From the NCBI GenBank assembly GCA_016934745.1, contig JAFGSF010000056.1:1-35542 (forward strand): 35,542 nucleotides of DNA, written 5' to 3'. This DNA comes from Candidatus Aminicenantota bacterium. GTDB lineage: Bacteria; Acidobacteriota; Aminicenantia; UBA2199. A program made the translations under genes and the position numbers. A model generated the notes under the pieces. It worked only from the letters and a program-made list of their open reading frames with translations. It had not been told where the DNA came from and made no database searches. Each line of letters opens with the position of its first letter. Position 1 is the stretch's first letter. Positions 15,446 to 24,736 of the stretch are shown here, piece by piece.

Positions 15446-17047
15446 TCAGCGTTTCTCCCAAAGCCGCTTTGCCGGTGTGGATACCTGGTTCTGGCCCGAA
15501 AATACTTCAGAAAAATCACTGGCCCGGTCGCCGCGATCAACCGTTTTCAGGCGGAAATACAGTGTGGGCAGGAACGGAAACAGGTTGAAAGTAAAATGAT
15601 TATCGGTTGTGGTTAAGCGGTGTGTGAGCGGTGGGGGCGCGAAGTCAAACTCGATGGCAAAATGACTAAAATCAGATTCGTAGTTGGCATCCCATTGCAC
15701 GTTCTTCTTGATAGTGTCCTGTGGATTGATCACGTGTATTCCGGAAGGCGGCAGCGGCGGGAATGTCGTTAATACATCGGCAAAAAGCCCGGCAATGATG
15801 CGATGGCCCTCTGCATTGGGGTGGTTGCCGCTGCTGACTGGGGGGATGATGTCTTCCAGCAACGATTTCCAGCCATTTGGGGGATTGGTGCTCAGGAAAG
15901 CCTCCAGGGGGTCGATGCTGGCAACGTTTTTTTCTTCGGCCAGGGCCAGGATGCCCGCACTCAGACTGTATAGGTTCATCCAGTAATATTCGTACTCGGA
16001 AAAGCTGCTCTGTGATGGAGTCGGGGTTGAAACAATCACGCGCATGCCGTTGGCCTTGGCAATGTCAATGATATAGTCCAGGTTTTCCAGCGAGCTGTCA
16101 ACGGAATTGCTGCTATTAAGGATATCGTTGAATCCCAGCATCAGGAGGAAATAGAGGCCCTTGTATATGTTCAAGTTCTGGGATATGCGATTGACTCCGT
16201 CCAAGGTCGTGTTGCCGGGCACACCCAGGTTGATCGAGTCTGAAGAACCGTAATAATTGGCATTGTCGGGGTCTTCCAGGATGGTTTTCATCTGGGTCAG
16301 GTAGCAAAATTCGAGATGTTGTTCGCCTTCGAACTTGCCCCAGGTAATGCTGTCGCCGAAACCGATATAGGTGTTGTAATAGGTGGGGGGCAGATCGGCA
16401 GCAGGTTTCTGTCTTTGGTTTGCAAGCTGGTTTTTTTCAACAAGGGAAATTTTCAGTTGTACGGGATCGAAACGGTAGCGATAGTGTGCCCACAGGGAAC
16501 TGGTTTCAATTTGCAGCTGGCCGTCTTTTTCCTGGAGGGTGAATCCTTTTTCCGAAAAAGGCGTTTCGGTCAGCTGGGTTAGCAGGTCTTTTTCTAGGTC
16601 ATAATAGAATATATCGTCATTTTTAAAGCGGTTGCCCAGGAACACCAAGCCCTGCAGGTCCCTGTCTATTTCAAAGATTTCCGGCAAACCGATAAACGAA
16701 AAATCGGTCAAGGCCAGCACCCGGCTACGGTTTTGCTGCAAGTCGTATAAGGCCAGGCGGATGGTCGAATGGCTGTAATTGATCCAAAAAGTATAGATAT
16801 TGTCTCGACCGGTTTTATTTCCCAGAAAAATATTTTCGCCTTCCATTTCGGCGCTCAGGTTGATGTTCAACTGCCCATGCAGAACGATATCCGCTTGGGG
16901 AGGTGCAAAACTGGCGACCAGTGAGTATGGGCGACCCTGGAATTCAAATTTTTCCAGCAAGGCTGTTTTTCTGTCCAGCGACAGCCCATGGACGGCCGCG
17001 GCAAACAATAATAAAAAGAGCAACGTATTTTTTATGTTGATTTTCAT
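15446..17047 (-). CDS. Exported SGNH/GDSL esterase with N-terminal beta domain and C-terminal fibronectin-like domain
   Basis: A 533-residue protein. A signal sequence (residues 1-22, LLFLLLFAAAVHG) directs it out of the cytoplasm. Residues 25-205 are beta-rich and unrecognised. The SGNH hydrolase domain (about 226-440) shows block I GDSITWG with nucleophile Ser233, a Gly in LGVPGNTT, Asn in MLGFNDIL and the block V Asp-x-x-His equivalent in SGNHPNAEGH. Residues 445-525 resemble a fibronectin type III domain (PPSGIHVINPQD... FRLKTVDRGDRASDFSEVF). The start is uncertain: the ATG at 17047 gives a proper signal peptide, while an ATG at 17077 and a GTG at 17089 are alternatives. GGAGGGG lies too far (about 20 bases) from 17047. 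Likely substrate is an ester-linked lipid or polysaccharide acetyl group. Confidence 0.82.
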   Translation of the reverse strand: MKINIKNTLLFLLLFAAAVHGLSLDRKTALLEKFEFQGRPYSLVASFAPPQADIVLHGQLNINLSAEMEGENIFLGNKTGRDNIYTFWINYSHSTIRLALYDLQQNRSRVLALTDFSFIGLPEIFEIDRDLQGLVFLGNRFKNDDIFYYDLEKDLLTQLTETPFSEKGFTLQEKDGQLQIETSSLWAHYRYRFDPVQLKISLVEKNQLANQRQKPAADLPPTYYNTYIGFGDSITWGKFEGEQHLEFCYLTQMKTILEDPDNANYYGSSDSINLGVPGNTTLDGVNRISQNLNIYKGLYFLLMLGFNDILNSSNSVDSSLENLDYIIDIAKANGMRVIVSTPTPSQSSFSEYEYYWMNLYSLSAGILALAEEKNVASIDPLEAFLSTNPPNGWKSLLEDIIPPVSSGNHPNAEGHRIIAGLFADVLTTFPPLPPSGIHVINPQDTIKKNVQWDANYESDFSHFAIEFDFAPPPLTHRLTTTDNHFTFNLFPFLPTLYFRLKTVDRGDRASDFSEVFSGQNQVSTPAKRLWEKR

Positions 17048-17126
17048 GATATTTATTTTATTTGAATTCCCCTCCATTGTCAATCGCACGCAAAGGCTCA
17101 GTGAAAGTCCACGATAAACGGATTAC

Positions 17127-17155
17127 TTGTTTTTCAGCGACAATTCCCATAAAAT
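17127..17155 (+). promoter_or_regulatory. Promoter of the molybdoenzyme cluster, probably giving a leaderless mRNA
   Basis: TTGTTT (17127-17132), 17 bases, TAAAAT (17150-17155). The ATG follows only eight bases after the -10 box and has no ribosome-binding site, so transcription should start at or next to the A of the ATG. Confidence 0.5.
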
Positions 17156-17163
17156 AAAAAATC

Positions 17164-19239
17164 ATGAAAATACATTCCGATGGCATTTACTCGACCGCCT
17201 GCCCGCGGAACTGTTACAGCACGTGCAGTTTGCAAGTGCATCTGGAAAACGGCCGCATCCGCCGCATCGAGCCCCACCCTGACAATTTAGCCACCGGCCG
17301 AGGGGTCTGTTTGAAGGGACTCAGCTACATCGATCGGGTTTATTCTCCTGAGCGTATTTTGCAGCCCCTGAAACGTCGTGCCGGTGCCCATGATTTTATG
17401 CCTATTTCCTGGTCTGAAGCCCTGGATACGATCGCGGCTGAACTTGTCCGTATTCGGGATGTGTGGGGCGCGCAGAGTTTATTATATTACAGTGGCAGCG
17501 GCACCAAGGGCTTGCTCAACAGCGTGGGCTTGGAGTTTTGGCGTCTCTACGGCGGTTGCACGACTACCTATGGGGATTTATGCTGGCCAGCCGGACTCGA
17601 GGCGACGCGCTTGACCTTGGGAGACAATAAACACAATGCTCCCTGGGACCTGGAGAATGCCCGGCTAATCGTCCTCTGGGGGAAAAATGCCGCCGAGACC
17701 AATGTGCAGCAAATGCTGCATATAGATCATGCCCGGGAAAAAGGTGCCATGCTAATTGTCATCGACCCGCGCCGGACCGATTCTGCCGAAAGAGCCGATC
17801 TGCTTGTACAGCCTCGTCCCGGCAGCGACGGCGCCCTGGCTCTGGGTATCGCCCGCATATTGATTAACAAAGGCTGGATCGACAACAACTTCATTTCACA
17901 CCATGTCCATGGCTTCAAGGAATTCAGTGAGTACGTGCAGGCATATACTCCGGAAAAAACGGCTCGGATCTCCGATGTGCCCGCCGCCATCATCGAGCGG
18001 CTCGCCGCAGCCATTCACGAACATCCGCCGCTGAGCATCTGTGCCGGTTTCGGCATGCAGCGCTACACCAACAGCGGGCAGGCTTTCCGGGCTATCATCG
18101 CGCTGCTGGCCATAACGGGACAGATCGCTAAACCGGGAGCAGGCTGGATCTACGCCAACTTGCAGAGTCATATTTTCTCCACGGTTCGCGATCCGGTCGA
18201 TTCATTTCCGCCGCAAGTTCCCGATGGCGTGATTCGTGTCGCTATATCCACGGCTCTCCTTGGCCCACAAATGCTTGAGTTAAGCGACCCACCCCTGAAG
18301 ATGGCCTGGGTGGAACGTGGGAACCCGATCAGTCAAAACCCTGGTACAGGAAAGGTTCTCGAAGCTTTTCGCAGCCTGGATTTTCGGGTCGTCATTGAGC
18401 AATTTCTTACCGATACGGCCCGGGAGGCCGACATTATTTTGCCGGCAAAATCTTTCTTTGAACAATCCGATATCATCGGCGCCTATTGGCATCCTTATAT
18501 CCAATTGAAGCAGAAGATTATTGAGCCACCCGGCCAGGTCAAACCGGAAAGTGAGGTCTACTGGTTACTGGCCAAGCGTTTGGGGTTGTCTGTCCAACAG
18601 TTGTCCGGAAAAATTCCCGATCCCGATGATTCCGCCGTCGAGGCATTTCTGGAAAGCAAGCTGGCGCCTTTTCCGGAATTGACCCTGGAGCGGCTGCGGC
18701 GTGGTCCAGTCCTGGCGCCGGGAACTGAAGAAGTGGCCTTCGCCGATTTTCATTTTCTCACCCCCTCGGGAAAGATAGAACTCTATTCGGCCGAGGCTCG
18801 TGATCGTTGGCGATTGGATCCCCTTCCCGCCTATACAGAACCAGAAGAATCCGTGGCCGGCACGTCAACGGCAGCCCAGCGTTATTTTTTGAACCTGCTC
18901 ACTCCAAACACCAAGAATAGCATTCACTCCCAATTTAATAACCTGCCATCGATCCGCCAGTTCAGTCCCAAACCTGTTTTGACGATCGGTGCCGCGGACG
19001 CTGCCAGCCGTGGCATTGCCAATGGAGAGCCGGTGCGTCTTTTCAATGACCGCGGCGAGTTGTTTTTGGAGGCGCGCATCGATTTTGGCCTGAAAAAAGG
19101 TTGTGTCTGCCTAGCCAACGGCTGGTGGATCAGTCAGGGGGGTGGCGTCAATTTTCTCTCACTGGCCCGGGAAACTGATATGGGTTATGGTGCAGCTTTT
19201 CATGACAACCTGGTTGAAGTGGAAAAGGTAAAATTATGA
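17164..19239 (+). CDS. Molybdopterin oxidoreductase catalytic subunit (DMSO reductase family, PsrA/PhsA-like)
   Basis: A 691-residue enzyme with an N-terminal [4Fe-4S] motif: Cys13, Cys17, Cys21 and Cys49 (CPRNCYSTC ... GRGVC). It then has the three Mo/W bis-MGD binding regions of the family, including VLWGKNAAETN, VIDPRRTDSAERADL and, near the end, LNLLTPNTKNSIHS. The likely metal ligand is Cys140 in YGDLCWPAG. No twin-Arg signal is present, so the subunit faces the cytoplasm, unlike typical PsrA/PhsA/DmsA. Substrate is not determined: polysulfide, thiosulfate, tetrathionate, arsenate or other groups are all possible. It overlaps the next gene by 4 bases. No SD site; see the promoter entry. 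Confidence 0.88.
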   Translation: MKIHSDGIYSTACPRNCYSTCSLQVHLENGRIRRIEPHPDNLATGRGVCLKGLSYIDRVYSPERILQPLKRRAGAHDFMPISWSEALDTIAAELVRIRDVWGAQSLLYYSGSGTKGLLNSVGLEFWRLYGGCTTTYGDLCWPAGLEATRLTLGDNKHNAPWDLENARLIVLWGKNAAETNVQQMLHIDHAREKGAMLIVIDPRRTDSAERADLLVQPRPGSDGALALGIARILINKGWIDNNFISHHVHGFKEFSEYVQAYTPEKTARISDVPAAIIERLAAAIHEHPPLSICAGFGMQRYTNSGQAFRAIIALLAITGQIAKPGAGWIYANLQSHIFSTVRDPVDSFPPQVPDGVIRVAISTALLGPQMLELSDPPLKMAWVERGNPISQNPGTGKVLEAFRSLDFRVVIEQFLTDTAREADIILPAKSFFEQSDIIGAYWHPYIQLKQKIIEPPGQVKPESEVYWLLAKRLGLSVQQLSGKIPDPDDSAVEAFLESKLAPFPELTLERLRRGPVLAPGTEEVAFADFHFLTPSGKIELYSAEARDRWRLDPLPAYTEPEESVAGTSTAAQRYFLNLLTPNTKNSIHSQFNNLPSIRQFSPKPVLTIGAADAASRGIANGEPVRLFNDRGELFLEARIDFGLKKGCVCLANGWWISQGGGVNFLSLARETDMGYGAAFHDNLVEVEKVKL

Positions 19240-20612
19240 AACGGGCTTTCCGTTTCGATCTCAATCGCTGCAGCGGTTGCCATGCCTGTATTCTGGCTTG
19301 CGCCAATGAAAATCGGTCTGTGCTTAGCCAAAACTGGCGTCAACTGGTGACTTTAAACGAATTTCGTCATCCCGGTCTGCCGTTGGTGCATCTCTCCCTG
19401 GCCTGTAATCATTGCAATGAACCGGCCTGTTTGATCAATTGCCCGGCCAACGCCTATCACAGGGATCCGGCTAGCGGAGCCGTTGTGATCGATCCGGATC
19501 GCTGCCTAGGCTGTGCCTATTGCACTTGGGCCTGCCCGTTCGATGCGCCCAAATACAATAGTGAAAAAGGAGTAATCGAAAAGTGTGATTTCTGTCTTGA
19601 ACGCCTGCAGAAAGGAAGTGAACCGGCCTGTGTGACCTGTTGTCCGACTGGAGCCTTGCAGCTTGTCGAGCGCTGCATTGAAGATATTGACCCACCACGC
19701 ATTCCCGGGTTCAGCCGCACCAAGCTCAAACCGGCCATCGAGTTCGTCCCTCTACGCGAAAACAGTTCCTTTCCCGAAGTCACAGCCCCGCAAGATCCAG
19801 CGGCTATCAGCAAGGCCTTAAGCAGAATGATCATTCCACCGCCTCGTAAAATTTCCCTTCATTCCGAATGGGCTTTGTTGATTTTTACCACCCTGGTCAC
19901 GATTTTAGTATCTCTTTTTACTGTCGGTGTTTGGCGCTCCTGGCAACTCAATCCGCTTGTTTTTCTTGCTGCCGGAACCGGGGCCATGTTTTTTTCTTTG
20001 ATTCACTTGGGCCGCAAAGAACGTGCCTGGCGGGCGCTATGCAATTGGCGAACATCCTGGCTCAGTCTGGAAATTCTGTTTTATTTCCTATTTATGGGAT
20101 CTTCCGGTCTTTTTCTTTTGTTTTTGCCCAATCTCCCGTTTTGGGGCTGGATCGGGACTGCGGTGGGTTTCTGTACCCTGTTTGCCATCGACCGTATTTA
20201 CCAAGTGGCCATGAAAGTCGGACCGGGAAATTTTCACAGCGGCCAAACCATGTTCAATGGACTCTATCTGACCGGTATTCTGGCTGCTGCACCGCTGCTT
20301 TATGTTCCGGCCGGGTTGTTAAAACTTGGCTTGTACTTACATAGAAAAATTCTTGCTTATCGAAAAAAATCTGGCATCCGTCCCTTTTTCAGCCTATTGC
20401 GCGTCATTGCCGGGTTCATTGTGCCGGTACTCTTCATTACTGTTTTAAGGAAAAAAATATTTCTGCCACCGCTTTTCGCCGCCATTGCAGTGGTCAGCGG
20501 TGACCTGATCGACCGGGGTGAATTCTACCAGGATTTGGAGGCCATGACTCCACGTCAACAAATGCTGAACGACTTTTTGCAGTGTATGCAATCCATGGAA
20601 AAAGAGGTTTAA
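19236..20612 (+). CDS. Fused four-cluster ferredoxin subunit and DmsC-type membrane anchor
   Basis: A 458-residue fusion. Residues 1-170 are a DmsB/PsrB-like electron-transfer subunit with four complete [4Fe-4S] sets: Cys12/15/18/22, 57/60/65/69, 90/93/96/100 and 117/120/132/136. After a linker, residues about 208-445 form seven to eight membrane helices ending in GDLIDRGEFYQDL, a DmsC/NrfD-like anchor that exchanges electrons with quinone. In DmsABC these are two separate proteins; here one chain does both. No signal peptide, so the FeS part is cytoplasmic like its catalytic partner. ATGA overlap with the upstream stop gives tight coupling. Direction of electron flow (quinol to substrate, or reverse) cannot be told. 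Confidence 0.88.
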   Translation: MKRAFRFDLNRCSGCHACILACANENRSVLSQNWRQLVTLNEFRHPGLPLVHLSLACNHCNEPACLINCPANAYHRDPASGAVVIDPDRCLGCAYCTWACPFDAPKYNSEKGVIEKCDFCLERLQKGSEPACVTCCPTGALQLVERCIEDIDPPRIPGFSRTKLKPAIEFVPLRENSSFPEVTAPQDPAAISKALSRMIIPPPRKISLHSEWALLIFTTLVTILVSLFTVGVWRSWQLNPLVFLAAGTGAMFFSLIHLGRKERAWRALCNWRTSWLSLEILFYFLFMGSSGLFLLFLPNLPFWGWIGTAVGFCTLFAIDRIYQVAMKVGPGNFHSGQTMFNGLYLTGILAAAPLLYVPAGLLKLGLYLHRKILAYRKKSGIRPFFSLLRVIAGFIVPVLFITVLRKKIFLPPLFAAIAVVSGDLIDRGEFYQDLEAMTPRQQMLNDFLQCMQSMEKEV

Positions 20613-20613
20613 T

Positions 20614-21255
20614 ATGCGTGCCACATCAAAATCCATGCTGGTTTACCAGCTTGTTTTTTTCGGCTCAGTCTGGGGGATAAGTGAAGCCACCTTTGGACAC
20701 TTACTCCACCTGCTGCCCCTGCCAGGAATAGCCGGTGATCTGATGTTTGTCGTTGGCTGCCTCTGTATGTCCGCTGTATGGAAACGAAGCGGCCGCATCT
20801 GGGCCGTGCCGGCAGTCGGGATGATTGCCATGCTGATTAAATCGGTTGATCTTCTATTGCCCGGGACGCCACCGGCCATGGTCATTAATCCGATCACAGC
20901 TCTCCTGGCCGAAACCCTGGTATTTTTCGCAGGCTGCCGCTTGCTGGCAATCGGCTTGAAACCAATGACAATCACTTCCGCCCTGGCCATCAGTTTGACT
21001 TGGCGTTGTGGCTATTTTTTAATCGCTTTTCTGGGCTCCGCTTTCCTGGCCATTCCCAATCTCATGATGCAAAGTCCGGATTTTCATTTTTCATTTATTC
21101 TGTTCCACGGTTTAACTGGAGCGGTTATGCTGTGGCTTGCCTGGCGCCTGAACGCCAAATTATTTTCCCGGCTGGAAGGTTTTTATGGGCGCACGCGGCC
21201 CATGACTGCGCTGTTACTATTCTTTCTGGCCCTGGCTGTGGAAATCGTTTTTTAA
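20614..21255 (+). CDS. Six-helix integral membrane protein of the molybdoenzyme cluster
   Basis: A 213-residue, strongly hydrophobic protein with about six helices (start LVYQLVFFGSVWGISEATFGHLL; last helix TALLLFFLALAVEIVF). Its size, short loops and Gly/Pro-rich helix ends recall substrate-binding S components of ECF transporters, but I do not recognise a named family. The ATG is one base after the previous stop, with AGAGG six bases upstream inside the preceding gene. It lies directly between the FeS/anchor gene and a P-loop NTPase gene. A role in cofactor or substrate uptake for the molybdoenzyme, or as an additional anchor, is inference only. Charged residues are few: Glu23 and the His in HLLHLLP are candidates for function. 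Confidence 0.7.
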   Translation: MRATSKSMLVYQLVFFGSVWGISEATFGHLLHLLPLPGIAGDLMFVVGCLCMSAVWKRSGRIWAVPAVGMIAMLIKSVDLLLPGTPPAMVINPITALLAETLVFFAGCRLLAIGLKPMTITSALAISLTWRCGYFLIAFLGSAFLAIPNLMMQSPDFHFSFILFHGLTGAVMLWLAWRLNAKLFSRLEGFYGRTRPMTALLLFFLALAVEIVF

Positions 21256-21267
21256 TAACTTCTCATT

Positions 21268-21744
21268 ATGGTTTATTTAATCGTCGGCCAGCGTGACGCC
21301 GGGAAAACAAAAAAAATTATCAGTCTGCAAAGCCAATTTGGTGGCGATGGCATTTGTATGCCCAAAGTATTTTCAGATTCCGGCAAATTTCTCGGTTATA
21401 ATATCCGGCGTTTAAGCCGCAGCGAGACTCTGCCATTCGTTCGTTGCGGCCATTGTCTGCCACCTGCCTGGAAACAGATTGATCAATGTGGCGACTTCAG
21501 TTTTTCAGCCACCGGCATTGATTTTGCCGAAGCTGCAGTCAGTGATTTGCTGCACAAAAATATCACGCCGTTGTTTATCGACGAAATCGGTCCCTTGGAA
21601 TTAAAAGGCCGGGGTTTCAATCAGCTTGTGCTGAGATTGCTGGCCGGCCGGAGCGATCTATACCTAACGGTGCGTCTCACGCTGTTGGCTTCGTTGATCC
21701 GAACGTATGCCCTGACGGCATATTCGATTTTGACTTGCAATTAA
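21268..21744 (+). CDS. THEP1-like P-loop NTPase
   Basis: A 158-residue P-loop protein. Walker A is GQRDAGKT at residues 7-14, and Walker B with the family mark is FIDEIGPLELKG. A CxxC (CGHC) lies in the middle. This matches the THEP1/NTPase_1 group, small nucleoside triphosphatases of poorly known role. Some related P-loop proteins are found beside molybdenum cofactor genes. The start has no clear ribosome site, but it is 12 bases after the previous stop, so reinitiation is plausible. The end is at a normal family length, so I see no frameshift. Cotranscription with the molybdoenzyme genes suggests a role in cofactor delivery or in energising the membrane protein upstream. Confidence 0.75.
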   Translation: MVYLIVGQRDAGKTKKIISLQSQFGGDGICMPKVFSDSGKFLGYNIRRLSRSETLPFVRCGHCLPPAWKQIDQCGDFSFSATGIDFAEAAVSDLLHKNITPLFIDEIGPLELKGRGFNQLVLRLLAGRSDLYLTVRLTLLASLIRTYALTAYSILTCN

Positions 21745-21759
21745 AGCGAGCGGTTGCCA

Positions 21760-21792
21760 ATGAAAGAAATTATTTTTATAATCAGATCATGA
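21760..21792 (+). other. Possible 10-codon coupling ORF before the PLP enzyme
   Basis: ATG at 21760 opens MKEIIFIIRS and stops at TGA 21790-21792, overlapping the PLP enzyme ATG at 21789 as ATGA. It has no strong ribosome site. It may deliver ribosomes to the poorly provided downstream start, or be chance. Confidence 0.2.
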
Positions 21793-22967
21793 ATAAAAAA
21801 AAAATGCCGCTCAACAGCCATTTATTGGCCAGTTATCAGGAATCCGGGTTCTTCCTAAAAAACCGCAACGCCACCAAACGCATTTTTGCCGAGGAAAAGA
21901 AACACCGGCGCTGCCCTGATGCGTACATCTATTCAAGATACCGCAATCCGACTGTGGCTGCGGTCGAAGAACGGCTCATGGAAATCGAAGGAGCCGCATG
22001 GGCCTTGCTGGCTCAATCGGGTATGGCGGCGATCGACATCGCCCTCTCGATTTTCCAAAGAGGTCCGGCCACCCGTCCCTGGCTCTTTTTTAGCGAGATT
22101 TATGGTGGTACGAATTCGTTCATTGACTTGATTTTGCGCGGGCGGCGTGGCATTAACGTTGAACGTTTTCAGGCAATTAACGGTGCTTATGATCTCGACC
22201 TTTTGCAAATAACCCTGGATAAGCTGAAACCTGAACTGCTATTTTTTGAAGCCGTCTCCAACCCCATGTTGATTATCAGTGATGCCCTGCCGATCATTGC
22301 CATGGCAAAAAAACGCGGCATCATCGTCATGGTCGATAACACGTTTGCCACGCCGCTGCTTTGGCGGCCTTTGGAGGACGGCGCGGATATCGTCATTCAC
22401 AGTGCAACCAAATACCTGGCCGGCCATGGCAACCTCACAGCCGGTGTCGTTGCCGGTAAGCGTCCCGATTTTGCCCGGGCAGCGGTTGAATACCGTAAAT
22501 GGGTCGGCCATATGCTGGGTCCCGATGATGCACTGCGCCTGGACGGATTTCTCAAGACATTCGCGATCCGTTTTGAAAAGCAATGTGCCAATGCGTTGAA
22601 ACTGGCGAATTTCCTGAATAATCATAAAAAAATCGCATCGGTCCTTTATCCGGGTTTGCCGGGACATGCGACTCATCGCCAGGCAAAAAAACTTTTCAAG
22701 AACAGGGGCTACGGTGCGGTGATTACTTTTGATATTGGCGGGGCCGATGACAAAAAAAAGCAAAAAAACTGTGATATTTTCATTAAAGAATTGCAGAATA
22801 AAATCCCCCTGGTGCCGACCCTGGGTGATGTCGATTCCATTCTGATCCCGGTTGAGGCGATCTGGGGTGACAGATATCCAAACCCCGGCATGATCCGTCT
22901 CTCGGTTGGAATTGAATCCTACGAAAAATTGCAAACGACCATCGCCGATGCCCTGGCAGCATTTTAA
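21789..22967 (+). CDS. Cys/Met metabolism PLP-dependent enzyme (trans-sulfuration family)
   Basis: A 392-residue fold-type I PLP enzyme. The PLP lysine is Lys208 in HSATKYLAGHG. YSRYRNPT (48-55) and EIYGGT (103-108, with the conserved active-site Tyr) and VDNTFATPL also match the family. The family contains cystathionine gamma-synthase, gamma- and beta-lyases, methionine gamma-lyase and O-acetylhomoserine sulfhydrylase. The Cys diagnostic of classical methionine gamma-lyase (YGC) is Gly here, so the exact reaction is open. The frame is open to a TTG at 21735 inside the NTPase gene; the ATG at 21789 gives the normal family length. Following a redox enzyme of possible sulfur chemistry, it may supply or consume sulfide or thiols. 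Confidence 0.88.
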   Translation: MNKKKMPLNSHLLASYQESGFFLKNRNATKRIFAEEKKHRRCPDAYIYSRYRNPTVAAVEERLMEIEGAAWALLAQSGMAAIDIALSIFQRGPATRPWLFFSEIYGGTNSFIDLILRGRRGINVERFQAINGAYDLDLLQITLDKLKPELLFFEAVSNPMLIISDALPIIAMAKKRGIIVMVDNTFATPLLWRPLEDGADIVIHSATKYLAGHGNLTAGVVAGKRPDFARAAVEYRKWVGHMLGPDDALRLDGFLKTFAIRFEKQCANALKLANFLNNHKKIASVLYPGLPGHATHRQAKKLFKNRGYGAVITFDIGGADDKKKQKNCDIFIKELQNKIPLVPTLGDVDSILIPVEAIWGDRYPNPGMIRLSVGIESYEKLQTTIADALAAF

Positions 22968-23010
22968 GGGGAAAAAATTACTAAAATCTTAATATTGGGT
23001 TCAAAAAAAT

Positions 23011-24705
<1,695 letters not shown>

Positions 24706-24736
24706 TTTATTCTCCTCCCGCTTGCCCGGCTTTTTA

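Noticed and set aside
21663..21789. Possible frameshift joining the NTPase gene to the PLP enzyme frame
   Set aside because: The NTPase ends at a normal family length and the PLP enzyme has a complete N-terminus from 21789; the extra frame upstream looks like chance.
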